Source: Epichloe hybrida
Taxonomy: Eukaryota; Ascomycota; Sordariomycetes; Hypocreales; Clavicipitaceae
Assembly: GCA_019022495.1 (NCBI GenBank)
Contig: JAFEKR010000019.1
Location: 682,001 to 746,000 of the forward strand
Reading direction: 5' to 3'
Length of the DNA stretch: 64,000 bases
In this document: in pieces, positions 47,479 to 57,939 of the stretch
Layout: the number at the start of each line of letters is the position of its first letter
Position numbering within the stretch: the stretch's first letter is position 1
Made by a program: the position numbers and the translations under genes
Notes under the pieces: generated by a model
What the model was told of the DNA's origin: nothing
Seen by the model: the letters and a program-made list of their open reading frames with translations, nothing else
Databases searched by the model: none

Positions 47479-48907
47479 GTTCTTACCTCACGTAGTAGTT
47501 TTTCGCGATTTTTGCTCTTCTTCTCCTTCCTTTCTTTGGCAGATGATGGGGGTTTCGGTTGAGCTGTTGTTTCGAGTTGAGCTTGATGCTTGATAAACTA
47601 CAAGACACCTGTTACTACATTTATTCCCCGGTTCCGTTGTCTCGTGCTTGGATAATCGCACACCCCTACCCTACTAACCCTACCCCTGCCCCTGCCCCTT
47701 GCCCGGCTCTACATAAAACTGGGCGCCCCGCGCCGCAATGGGGGCCGCCGGTGTGGGCCGCCGGTGTAGCCGAATAGACGCGAAACGCAAGAACCACTAT
47801 ATGCCAACTTGTCACAAGGCATGAGGGATAATTCACGCACAAATTAGTGGCCAGTCGGCGGCGCCTCTTTTTTCGTGCAACACAACCATCATCTGCCGCG
47901 GGAGAAGGGGGAAGAGAGGGAACAGAGACGAGCGAGCACATGACCTTTGGCAGCAGAATTCTCCGGAGATCCGTCGGATGCTTTACTAGGGTTGTACAGT
48001 AGAGAGGCTCGGCACAACTCTGCCGAATGCCGAATGGGAAAACCCATATCATGAAGTTTACAATAAAATTGAATATGCTGCTTGCTATTAGTTACTATAC
48101 TACTGATATAATTATCAATGTATTAACTAGTGCGACCCTACCCGGACCTCTAAACACGCATCTGCCGTTAGTCCCAACGCACAGTCTTCATCTCTTAACA
48201 TGACATATCATAACACCATGATAATTGCTTCTTTGTATCCCTCCGCTATTAAATTATTCCCCAAGATATAGCCATTTCATTTTATACCGGAAGCTGTCAT
48301 TAACTCTTACTAATGCTACGAAGATTAATAGACATAAGCCACACTAAAAACAGGGGGATGGGCTGTCTATCCAATTTAGGACTAACTCAGGAATTCTTTT
48401 TTCTTTTTCTATATAAAATAAAGATCTCAATTCATTAAAACAAGGTAAGCCTCTAGTACGAAACCACAAAGCATAACTTACTTTATCTTTTCGAATATGG
48501 CACATGCGTGTTTAATTTTTGACAGATGCGTGTTTAGGCAGCGTACCCTGCTGGCTAACAAGACACAAGCGGAACGAGGACGGAATGTGATGGAGCGAAG
48601 AGCATTACGGAATAATGGCCGTGCCCATAATGGCCATTGTCACAGATAAAGAAACAAAAACAAATAAAAACACAGTTTGTCAATTCTCTACTTGCGTTGA
48701 TAGTATCGCCAATGTTGAATGGACGAGTCCGTAGCCAATTGACATATCATCAACCACACCTCTCTGCAACAAGGCAAGGTCTATTTTGCCTCCCCAACTC
48801 CATCCTAGATGATCATGAAAAGGTTAGGTAAGACACTGCCTAGCGCTGAGCTATACACATACCGTCGCGCACGAAGATGGCCTGGGCTATGAGACCGAAC
48901 CGAGTGA
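47479..48907. other. AT-rich intergenic stretch with short inverted repeats
   Basis: About 1.4 kb, AT-rich between 48050 and 48500. A 15-bp sequence CTAAACACGCATCTG at 48150-48164 occurs inverted at 48523-48537, with a third variant copy at about 48501-48515. This suggests a small DNA-transposon remnant. No gene is seen. Confidence 0.45.
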
Positions 48908-49066
48908 CTATTCGTAGTCGGCGTAGTTCTTGGTCCAGGGAATGGGGACTCCGGTGTTGGGGTCGTCGGAATCACGCTTTTGTACCTCGACATCCGCGGA
49001 TCCCGGGCTCACGGGAACGGCCGATGCTGCGGCGGCCAGAATGGAAAATACAACGGCGAACTTCAT
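48908..49066 (-). CDS. Small secreted peptide with Kex2-type site (candidate RiPP precursor)
   Basis: Single exon, 52 aa, beginning at the ATG at 49066 (good context, GACCATG). Residues 1 to about 17 form a clear signal peptide (Lys, then Ala/Val-rich core, then SAVP). A pro-like segment follows, then KR at residues 30-31, a consensus Kex2 cleavage site. The final 21 residues are polar and include PNTG, PIPWTKNY and an acidic end. Signal peptide, pro-region and KR-released C-terminal peptide are the layout of fungal secreted peptide precursors, including the ustiloxin-type RiPPs. Those usually carry several repeated cores, while this has one. The neighbours are UstYa-family genes. The precursor role is inferred; a plain small secreted protein is the alternative. 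Confidence 0.6.
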   Translation of the reverse strand: MKFAVVFSILAAAASAVPVSPGSADVEVQKRDSDDPNTGVPIPWTKNYADYE

Positions 49067-49734
49067 GGTCAAGATTTGCAAGTGGGAAAGAGACAATATG
49101 GAAACTGTTGGGATCGAGACGTGGACTCTGAGCCTGATGTTGGTATCGTGGGAAGGGAAAGAAGGGGAAGATTTGGGTTGAGTTTGAGGCACGAGAAGGC
49201 AAAGCAACTAATATAAATAGGCGAGACGGAGTAAACTGGCCTTGTGTGCGCGTTTCAGAACTCTCAGTCCTTCGGGAAGGAGATGAAGAGAGAGAGAGTC
49301 AATGGAGCTACTGGGTTCATAGAAACCATCCCTCGGCGTGGGCTCCAGTCTGCATGCATGTAAGAAGAAGGGGCATCCACGAACAACACCCTCCACTTCA
49401 TTTCCTTGCATGGACGCGTTGCTTGACTCAATAATGCAATGTAATGCATGGAGATGCAATGCAAGTAAGCTTGGGGGCGGATACAAATGAGGGTTGCTGG
49501 GCAGTCAGTCCCTTTTGATGCCGGGTCAGAGTGTCTCTCTCCTCTGCCCAAGACGATTCCGGGGTCTCCAGCCATCCCCCCCCCTCCCTCTGGTTCTTCC
49601 TGCTGCTCATTTGCCCTTGAACATGATGGCTTCGTTTGCCTTTGAACATGATGAGTCCTGGATTGATTGATTGATTTCAAAACACCACATTCGATCAAAA
49701 CATTGGAAGACAAGTCACTTGGAGACGTTGTATA
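49067..49734. other. Divergent intergenic region between peptide gene and UstYa-1
   Basis: This 668-bp stretch lies between two divergent start codons, so it probably holds both promoters. A TATA-like ATATAAATA is near 49211-49219, about 150 bp upstream of the peptide gene. Open frames here on the minus strand overlap UstYa-1 exon 1 and show no conserved content. Confidence 0.45.
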
Positions 49735-50747
49735 ATGCAAGACGAAGAGCATGTGGCATTCCTGCCAGGAGAGACGGACCAGGCCGCGAGATGTGCCCAG
49801 ATGCAGAAGAAGAGGGTATCTGAGCTCTGGAGATACAGTACGGCCATCCTGGGAGTCCTGCTGCTTGTTTCCTTGTACGCGAGTTATTGGACAAGATCCT
49901 CTCCGAGCTACAGAACCGGGTTCGATACTGATTTGGGTATGACCGAGACCATGTTTCTCTTTCCCCCACGTATTCACCATTTCACGCCATTACCAGAACC
50001 TCTCCCGTTGACAAGCTACAAAAAGCACCAGCGACCTCTGCCATTCGTTTGAAAAAAGTACGGTTTTCCGGCGGCATCGTCGTGAATGAGTCAAGCCAGT
50101 TTGAGCTTCTGCTCGACGCAGAGGGGGCTCGGTACACTGGCCATCCAACTCCCGAGCTTGATGCGGCATGGGACCACATCGTAGGTAAGTACGTCTCTGT
50201 ATCATTCTTGGATCTTGACGCTTGATGCATGCCCCCCGCCGCTGCAGCAGTGCTTATACAAGGGGTTTTCTCTCTCTCTCTCTCAGGACAATATATTGCC
50301 TTGACCAAGTCGGAGGCAGAGAATATTGCTGGTCATGTATCCGAGGATCATGGCTCTTTTTTTGCCGTCACGCACGTACGACATAGTCTGCACTGTATCA
50401 ATTACCTGCGCAAGGTGGTGTACGACAAGTGGTATCCGACGATACGTCACGAGAACAGGCCGAACGTTCCAACCTTCTGGCAGCACGCAGGTTGGTCAAG
50501 CTTTCCCTGTGATGGGATGGGCACGCAACTGATGCAATTTCCAGACCACTGCATTGAGATACTGCGCCAGACGATACAGTGCCAGTCAGACCTGACTCCC
50601 GTGCCTCACGTCTGGTCAGAGGGGAAACAAATGTATTTGGCGGATACTTCGCTGGAGCATACGTGTCGAGACAATGAGGCTCTGATAGAATGGCAAAGCA
50701 AAAGGGGCGCAGTTTCGACTTCTGAGAAGCGCACCCCACGATTTTGA
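49735..50747 (+). CDS. UstYa/DUF3328-family protein 1
   Basis: Exons 49735..49936, 50026..50184 and 50287..50747 encode 273 aa; introns 1 and 2 are phase 1. Intron 1 uses a CAAAAAG acceptor, which restores the family segment TDL-APATSAIRL. A cytosolic N-terminus of about 35 residues precedes one transmembrane helix (TAILGVLLLVSLYASYW). The lumenal part has PTPELDAAWDHI, then HSLHC at residues 153-157. The second family motif reads FPDHC (205-209), with the first His replaced. UstYa proteins are proposed copper-type oxidases that crosslink or hydroxylate fungal peptides. It is the only UstYa gene of the group on the + strand and the one closest to the candidate precursor gene. Confidence 0.85.
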
Positions 50748-51146
50748 TGTAGAGATGCAAAAGACGCGGTGGCAAGTATGTAGGCACAGTGTAAAAATGG
50801 GTGGCTATCATCCATGGAATCAAAATATTCGGTCAAACCCTCGGCCTGCAGTGACAGCAATTTCTGGTCGTTGATGTTGGTAGATTTCGACCCTGGCTGT
50901 TGCTGTTCCGGCCTGATTGGTCTGATCGGTGTCTGTTCTGTGAAAGGAATTGCCCGTGCCCGGCTCTTCCCCCCCTCTCCGACTTCCGGAAACTGGATAA
51001 AAGTAGTGGTGCATAATCTGCAATGCATGTCTTTCCGTAGTCTTTGAAGAAGCGCACCGGGGCGCCAATCTTCTTCCCCTCCACCACCTTCTTGCACTTG
51101 CCCTTACATGTTCACACAATACTCGGAAAATCCCTAGCAACCCCCA
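50748..51146. other. Intergenic region, no gene seen
   Basis: About 400 bp between two + strand genes. A run of GATGATGAT/ATGATG repeats ends it and forms the start codons of the next gene. Confidence 0.45.
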
Positions 51147-52613
51147 ATGATGATGATGATGATGATACTCGACAAGTTGGCTTTCGCCCTCGTATTTTCC
51201 CTCTTTCTTGTTTCAGAAACCCGCGGATATACAACGTCACTGCCTCTGGACGAGAGCCGGACCAACCATCAGAGATGCATCGACATGATGGGCGGCGGCA
51301 GCCGTACTTTTCGACCCGAGAGCCAAGCTTCCCTGATGGTAACTTTTGCCGGCCACAGCCAGGGTATTGTCAGCATTGTTCTCTTCGAGCTGGGCGACGA
51401 GCACCTGGGAGGCGTGCGTCTGAAAGGATCAGACGAGGTAGGTAACACCCCCCTCCACTCTTCCCTTTTTTACTGAGTCGAATCTACTTCTCTCTGACAA
51501 TCTTCTTCTCTTCATCATGTGCTTCAGAAAGAAGTCTTGTGCACCGAGGAAAATATCCAACGTGGCCTATGCGGCAAATCCCAGCTGGGAGAATTTCTCA
51601 TCAGCGACTCGGCGCGACGGGAAGCCCGTCATCCCCTCTTCACACGCGCCGTCAATCTCAGCATGCCTGGCTCGCTCCATTATCCCGTGTCCGGACCAGG
51701 GCTATACTGCGCCGCTGCCGTGGGGTTCTCCGCCTCCTCCTTCTCGGCGACGATGCTCGCGATAGATCCGAGCAGCGGGGGCTTGCCTGCCTTCCGCGTC
51801 GGCTTGTTGAAGGCGTATAGGTACTTGGGCCCCGTATGGATCTTACTGGCTGTGCTGTGGACGCTACGTCTGCTTGATGAGAAGGACAAGCGGCCGTGTT
51901 GGCTTGTGCCCTTGTCGGCTGTCCAGGTCGGACTCCGATGGGCCCTGCTGGAAGTTGGTCATGAGTACAATGACGCCGACGTTGTGACGCGGGCGTTCAA
52001 GATTGCGGGCGGCGCGGTCGCGGTCGCGCAAGACTTTGCCGTCGTCTTGCATGCCCAACAATTGATGATGACGGAGGCTACTCGAATTTGCCCAAAAACA
52101 CCGTGGAGGTCGCCCTGGCCCTGGCCCAATTCCATCGGACTCCTTGTCCTGGGCGTGGGTTTGACTGCCCTGAGGTGGGCAGAGATGACGACCTCGACAG
52201 CGACCAGCCGAGCAACTGTTTACTGCAATGCGGTACTGGGCTCTGCACTTTTCGTCTACATGACGATATCAATATTTGCCTTCAAGTCACGTTGCCGCGG
52301 ACTGGCTGGCCAGCGCCTTCCGCTTCCCATCTCTGCAGCTCTGGCAGTTCTCTTTTGCCTGATCTGGGCCCTCTGCTCTGCCACCGCCGCCTTCAATATT
52401 TGGTGCCTCGTTCAGCCACTGAAGCCACTCGAGTTCGGCCAAAGGTTTTGGAGCACACGCTTCTTGACTATCGAAATTCCTTTTGACATCATCTCGCTGT
52501 GTTGCGTGTGTTGCGTATCTCTCTATTGTCAGTGCAGGAAGAGGAGACCGCTCCAGCATGTCGGGGAAGCGGGTGACGAGATGGGCAAGCTTGGGGACTC
52601 AGCAGAGCAGTGA
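51147..52613 (+). CDS. GOST/PTM1-like seven-transmembrane protein
   Basis: The CDS is join(51147..51437,51528..52613), 458 aa, phase 0. The first residues are encoded by six tandem ATG codons, so the exact start is ambiguous but harmless. A signal peptide (LAFALVFSLFLVSETRG) is followed by a lumenal domain of about 160 residues ending in G-L-Y-C-A. Seven hydrophobic segments follow between residues about 200 and 435, then a short cytoplasmic tail with basic residues. This order (signal peptide, lumenal domain with an LYC-type end, seven helices) fits the GOST family (PTM1, GPR107/108, TMEM87), which acts in Golgi and endosomal trafficking. The match is by architecture and weak motifs, so the family is tentative. 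Confidence 0.6.
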
Positions 52614-52678
52614 CGGACGGCAGGCACAAATACTCGTCATGTATCACGTACACATCAATCAGGCTTTATTTCTTCCCC

Positions 52679-53803
52679 TCATACGGCGTTGCACTCTCCC
52701 TCGCCTTCCAGTGCGTGATTTCTTCCCCGCTCAATCCTTAGCTCGCCGTTCTCAGCCTGAACGACGTGATGGCTTGGGCGCCAGAGGCTTGCTTCCACGC
52801 CGTTTCTCGACGCCCACTCCAAAATTTTGGTGTAGTTTCTGCAGGTGTGCATGTTATCTACTCGAGGCCGCAAACCCTGCACTACATCGCTCCAGGCATA
52901 GTACACGACAGAGGTGTCGGCACTGCAGACGAGCGCTTGACGGACCTGGTCAAGGCAGTGATCTGAACAGCCTTTTTTGGTTAAACACGGGCTCGCATTT
53001 TGCCGCGGACTGGGAAGTGTGGCATACCAACATGCAACCATTTGCAGTAGTCAATTGTGCCGTTGGGGAAGTAGAAGTGTTTGTCATAGCGGTCGCGATA
53101 TAATGCCATTCGGACAACGTCGAGACAATGCAGTTGGTGGAAGACATCCAACGTAATGACGTACTCATTCTCTCTCCCAGGGACAGGTAGACGCTCTGTT
53201 TCCTCGGGCAAGCGACCTGCGACCTCGGCATCGACGGAGGAGAGAATGCCCGCTGCCACACAGAGTCAGTTCGCGCGCGCAGACGAGAGCCATGACTTGA
53301 CTGACAGCACCCGCCCCGTGCGTACTATGGCCGACTTGAAGAAGAAGGGTTGCACAGACGAGAATACAGCTCCGACCACAAGCGGTCATTTTCCTCCGTC
53401 GGCATGCCTTGGAAGGGCGTTTTGTCACGACCACGGCCACGATTGAACTTGTACGTGATGTACTCGACCAGGCCATTGACCGGTGCTAGGCGACCCGAGT
53501 CGATTAGGTCATGGTGCTGCTGCTGCGAGGGGCTACTGCTGGTCACTTACAGAAAAGCTGCTGCGAGGGATCATGGCAGGATTGCTCGGGGCAGGCATAA
53601 AAGCGCGCCGTGGACATGCTCGCCGTGATGGCTGAAATGGTAGACACCAAAAGACAGATCAAGACGAGGTTGGCACCGCCGTGCTGTGCCTGTGCCTGTG
53701 CCTGTGCCTGTGCTGGTGGTTTACGACAGGAACAGTTGCCAGGTTCCGGATTGGCCACGGCGACGTAACCTGCCTGCTTCGGGGAACGCGATGGCAACGA
53801 CAT
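52679..53803 (-). CDS. UstYa/DUF3328-family protein 2
   Basis: Four exons, 53803..53551, 53485..53360, 53252..53028 and 52962..52679, give 295 aa; all three introns are phase 1. The first intron (65 nt, GTAAGT, CTAAT branch site, CCTAG) joins the stalk to SPVNGLVEY, the family's SPAxxxVxY region. The second donor, GTCTGT, is weak. The N-terminus holds a Gln-Ala dipeptide run encoded by a TGTGCC hexamer repeat, then one transmembrane helix. Both catalytic-type motifs are intact: HQLHC in exon 3 and HVDHC formed across the last intron, followed by LVCSADTS. The C-terminal CRNY...ILEWA is the usual family ending. Likely an active oxidase. Confidence 0.87.
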
Positions 53804-54029
53804 CGTAGTCAGTTGAACAGCAGAGAAGGATTGACCCGCCGAGAGCTGGTGGATTTCAAAATTTCAATGTTGGTGAATTTGCAAGTTGGAGATGCCCTAA
53901 CTATGCTCACGTAGGATTGATCTGGTCGTCTCGGCAAGTGCCACCGCCACTGCCACTGCCATGCCACTGCCATGCCACTGCCACCCACCCATCAACCTGA
54001 AGCCCCCCCCCCTCCCCCCTTCCCTTCGC

Positions 54030-54053
54030 AGACAGACAGACAGACAGACAGAA
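54030..54053. repeat. CAGA microsatellite
   Basis: Tandem CAGA units in the intergenic space between UstYa-2 and UstYa-3, next to C homopolymers. Confidence 0.7.
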
Positions 54054-54081
54054 AGAACAGGAATGCCCTCGGGGAATGGCC

Positions 54082-55090
54082 TCAAGGGATGGCCGGCAGC
54101 TCCGTCACATTGGCGGGTTTGGCCGGCACCCTCGTGATCTGGTGCTGCTGCAGCCACCCACTCAACTCGGTCCATGCAGCGTCATCAGGACACTCGCGCT
54201 CGACGTTGAAGTTGGCTGTTGGCCCCTTCTTCCCCCGCACCCAGTTGTAGGTGATCAGGGTCGTGTCGCGGTCACTGGCCAAGTAAGTCCCTGCCGTCAG
54301 CAACGCGCTCTGCAGACAATAAATAACATGATGCTGGGGCAATATTAACGAAGGCGGCGCAAAAGTGGCCGAGTTAGCCGAGTAGAGCAGCCATTCCACA
54401 CAATTGCACGCACCATTCCAATTTCTGTCGCAGGATGTCAACGCAATGATCAACCCGCGCGTGCCACGTCGCAGGGTTTTCCTCGTAAGCCAATCGTTCT
54501 CCGCCTCCATAGTCCAAGTACGAGGCGCGATAGAGATTGAACAAGCAGTGAAGCTGATGGCTCGCTTCAAACGTTGCCAAGTAATGCCCGTCGTGGGCGC
54601 CGCCGTCGACTCGGACGGCCGAGCTCATGTGCTGCGGGTGTGAAGCTCGGAACGCGGCCTCGTCCACACCAAACATCCATACGGGCCAGTATCTCTTCTC
54701 CCAGGCCTGAAAGACTTCTGGTGACGGTGGGCCCGTGAACGGGCTTCGTAGATTGTACGTGCCGTTGACACGCACGAGGGTGTTGGTGTTGGATGAAGAC
54801 TGCCACGGCGGCGCGGGCGCTACTCAGCTCTTCATCAGTCTCAGACCTTTTTCCGTTTCCCATTTCTGACGGCACGGCGAGGGAGAGAGAACCAGGACTG
54901 CCTTACCAGTCGCATTTGCTGCTCGACTTCGCGTGGCCGTGGCTATGCCGAGCCGCCGGCAGCTTCCCCAACTGGCAGTGGGCACCAGGAGTTGCGTGGT
55001 GATGGAACCAATGATGCCACCCAGGACGAATGAGAGAATAGTCAGCAGTTCCATCGGCTTAGCACTTAATCGGCGTTGTTCATGGAGCAT
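54082..55090 (-). CDS. UstYa/DUF3328-family protein 3
   Basis: Exons 55090..54907, 54819..54414 and 54307..54082 encode 271 aa. The intron acceptors GAGTAG and CAGAG are those that keep the frame, and a CTGAT branch site precedes the first. The start is the ATG at 55090. A short N-terminus is followed by one transmembrane helix (LLTILSFVLGGIIGSI). The lumenal part has PSPEVFQAW, then HQLHC. In the second motif the first His is replaced by Arg (RVDHC), followed by LRQKLEC. The C-terminal portion (CPDDAAWTELSGWL) corresponds to the family's CRxxxxIxxW ending. The family assignment is firm; retention of only one full HXXHC makes its activity uncertain. Confidence 0.85.
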
Positions 55091-55307
55091 TGCATTCACG
55101 ACGTGAGTTTTTTTTGGGGGGGGAGGTTGAGCATGGGCAAGAGAAGGTGAGTGTGTAGGTGGTCAGGCGGTCGAGCGGTTCATTAATAAAAAAGAGCGAG
55201 CGTTGCACAGCACCGTCTTCATCCAGGCAAGCATGGGATATATATACATAGGATAACGTCAAATTTGCGCTTGTTAAAAACAGCGAGTTACAGCGAGTTA
55301 CAGTGAA

Positions 55308-56311
55308 CTAGAGCCCTACACTCCATGCTCCTTTAACTCTACTCTCAGTCATTTCATTTTCTCGAGTCCATTCCAAGATCTTGCTGAAATCTCGGCAGTA
55401 GTGTAATGTGTTAAAGTCTGGTGACTCCTTCTGCGCCTGGTCTGGTGTCCGCATAATCAGATACGGCGTCGCGTCACTCGCACACATGAGCACTTTGCGG
55501 AGTCTTTGCACGCATCCGTCGACGCGTCTCATGACGTCCGCCTCGGTCCCCCGGAAGCTCTCAAGGGAAGAGTAGTTATAATCGCCCCGGTACGAGTATT
55601 GGCGGAGGTGGTTCAGACAGCCTAGGTTCCGAAAGACTTCAAGGTATGCCGATACTTCACCATTGGCCTCTGCCACGATCTTGCCATCTATTAGCTCCCG
55701 AGGTTCGTCGATTTTGCTTCGTGGTATACCAATTGGATGCTCTAGGAAAGGTTCAATGGGTCAGATCTCACGTTTTTAATTCTTTTTCATTTTTTAATGG
55801 TTTGTTTTATAACGCGACATCTCTGAATCATTCATTATTCTTACCTTGTAACAAGTCGCTCCACGCCAATTCCAACTCTGGCGTCGGTGTTCCCCTGTAC
55901 ACAGACTTCTGGGAGAAGCCGTTCTGAAACGTCTCCCAATGATATTGAACCACATGCAACGCTGGGGCTGTATAATTTTTTTTTTAGTAACAAGCTTAAG
56001 AGCTTTTTTTTTTTTTTTTTTTTTGAATTTGATTCATTTTCAGATGTAGACATGCAGCTACAAAGTAGGGATAAGATTCAGAAAATGACAAAAAGAAAAG
56101 ACTTACACCACGAAGACATGCTCTTTGTACATTGTACATCATCAGCTTCGATGGCGCGACCAGCAAAATACAGCCCGAGAGATAGTATCAGCAACAACGG
56201 CCAACTGCCAAGCAGTAGTTGCCGGCCTGAAATCATCGTCGTAAGAAAACCCGGATTTTTCCTCGTGACAGAACAAGGTGTGAAATGAAGGAATATGTGC
56301 AATTGCTTCAT
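55308..56311 (-). CDS. UstYa/DUF3328-family protein 4, catalytic histidines lost
   Basis: Exons 56311..56107, 55967..55845 and 55741..55308 give 253 aa, both introns phase 1, with clean GTAAGT/GTAAGA donors. Start could also be the ATG at 56236. One transmembrane helix (LLLILSLGLYFAG) is followed by CTKSMSSW-SPALHVVQY and TPTPELELAW, classic UstYa features. At the first active motif the sequence is RNLGC where paralogs have HQLHC, and at the second it is RVDGC where they have HVDHC. All histidines are therefore replaced while the cysteines, flanking residues, frame and splice sites are kept. This looks like a pseudoenzyme or partner subunit and not a broken gene. The C-terminal CRDFSKILEW is intact. 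Confidence 0.85.
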
Positions 56312-56914
56312 GCTTCATATGTGCAGTTGCTTCACAAACTTATCCCTCCCCCGCCTTTCCTTTTTTTCCCCTGCTCTGGGAATTGCAAAAACCCTGAAAT
56401 TTTCGACGGGCGGAGAGCTTCGACTGATCTCTCTCAATAAAAAATGAGACGGATAGTACACTGCCACACTGGCGTGTCCCCCGCATTGGCGGCGCATGGA
56501 GCCATGGTGGGACGTACTTGCACCCCGGCTCTCTCCGAAACTTGTTGGTCGGCAATTTCCCCGGATCCTGCTACTATATGGGACATATAGCAGAGGAGTG
56601 GTTCTAACACTAGGCATCGACTGCTCGTTGTAGCCGACTCATCCTATTACGACCCGGTCATTATGCATGATTTTCTTCATATTACCAAGTTGCGTATGGA
56701 TCTAGCCTGCTTTCTGCAGTCAGCAAATACTTTTCGATTGAAACCACTTACAGGCCTTCTCGAGTTGACGAACTCGCGATCAAATGGCATACTGTGAGGT
56801 CCTAGTTTGCTCTCGAGGCATGCCGCTACTACCCTCATCTAGTACTTGTTACTGAGGCAGAACTTCGGAAAGTTTTCATGGAGAATCTTGAGAAACTCGA
56901 CGTTGGGACTTGAA
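56312..56914. other. Intergenic region, no gene seen
   Basis: About 600 bp between UstYa-5 (3' end) and UstYa-4 (5' end). It contains a short direct repeat of TGTGCA(A/G)TTGCTTCA at 56297-56337. Confidence 0.45.
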
Positions 56915-57939
56915 TCACTCTTCTATGCTATCAAAAACTGAATAAGAGCCAACCCAGTCGACCATTCTATGATACACCCGGCATTTGTGCGGCGCCCCAC
57001 GCCCAATGATGTCGTCGCTGTCCGCCGACTTTACCAAATAGTATGGTGTCACATCCGCCAAACAGGTAAGCACAGTTTTGAGAGTGGCAATACAATGATC
57101 AACATGGTGCCGACGGGCCTTTTCACCCCCACTGAACGAGGGCAGGTTGCTGTAGTCCCAATGGTCTCTGTAGATGAATTGCCTGATCAGATTCTACATC
57201 ATGTTAGTTGATTGTTGCCCATGGCTGTGTTTCGGGGGAAAATTTCGGGGCCTGTACCAAACAATGGATCTGATGAGCACCCTCAAGGAGACCACCGACT
57301 CCGCCGCCCTTTTTAAGATCAACAAGTCTGAAATCTCCATCCAGAGAAGACTTGTTGAGCCCGCTCAAATGCTCGAGTGGGACGCCAAACGCCCCAACTG
57401 CCTTGGTCAATCATAGTGAGTGTGCAATTGAGGAACTCAGTGACTCACAGTCCCATAAGTCGGCCCAAGCCTTTTCCGAGGATTTCGTGGGATAACCACT
57501 GTAGATGTCGGGCTCGAAATGGTCATGAAACGTCACCCACTCAAAGTACAAAGCGTCGAGAGCCGGACCTGCGCAGCTCGGCTCATTGTTGATAGTGTTC
57601 AAGGGGGTCAACTGGGATAGGAAAAGAAAAACACTCACTTGGGGCAGACATGCGACGTGCGCAAAGTTTGTCCGAAACTTGATGCCGCTTTTGGTGCATG
57701 AAAAATGAGAAGGAAACGAGTAGACAAACCAACGAGAACAAAATCCGTGGAAGAGCGAGCCTATCGTGCTGTTTCTTATCCGCCAGCGTGCTGTCGCTTG
57801 GCGGCAAAAGTCGTGGAGATTCAGAGCCCATGGACTCTCCAACTTCTTCATCATCATCGTTTGAAACTCGAATTGGTTGATAATCGAGCTGTCGAAACAG
57901 GCGACCTTGAACCGCAGACCATACTCTAGACATGACCAT
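56915..57939 (-). CDS. UstYa/DUF3328-family protein 5
   Basis: Four exons, 57939..57639, 57568..57449, 57397..57258 and 57193..56915, encode 279 aa. Introns 1 and 2 are phase 1 and intron 3 is phase 0; intron 2 is only 51 nt. A long cytosolic N-terminus (about 68 residues, acidic) precedes one transmembrane helix. After it come the family segments SPALDALYFEW, AWADLWD-FGAFGVP, LNKSS and GGGVGGLLEGA. Both active motifs are intact: HQIHC at the end of exon 3 and HVDHC in exon 4, followed by LTCLADVTPYYL. The C-terminus ends soon after CRVYHRMVDWVG, somewhat early for the family. Closest in design to UstYa-6. Confidence 0.87.

Noticed and set aside
49264..49980. 238-codon open frame on the minus strand
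   Set aside because: It lies antisense to exon 1 of UstYa-1 and its promoter, has no recognisable domain, and the + strand reading is a clear family member.
50606..51097. 163-codon open frame on the minus strand
   Set aside because: It overlaps the 3' end of UstYa-1 in antisense; composition looks like a shadow frame.
53530..53551. Possible frameshift between exon 1 and exon 2 of UstYa-2
   Set aside because: A 65-nt intron with GTAAGT, a CTAAT branch site and CCTAG explains the frame change and gives the conserved SPVN segment.
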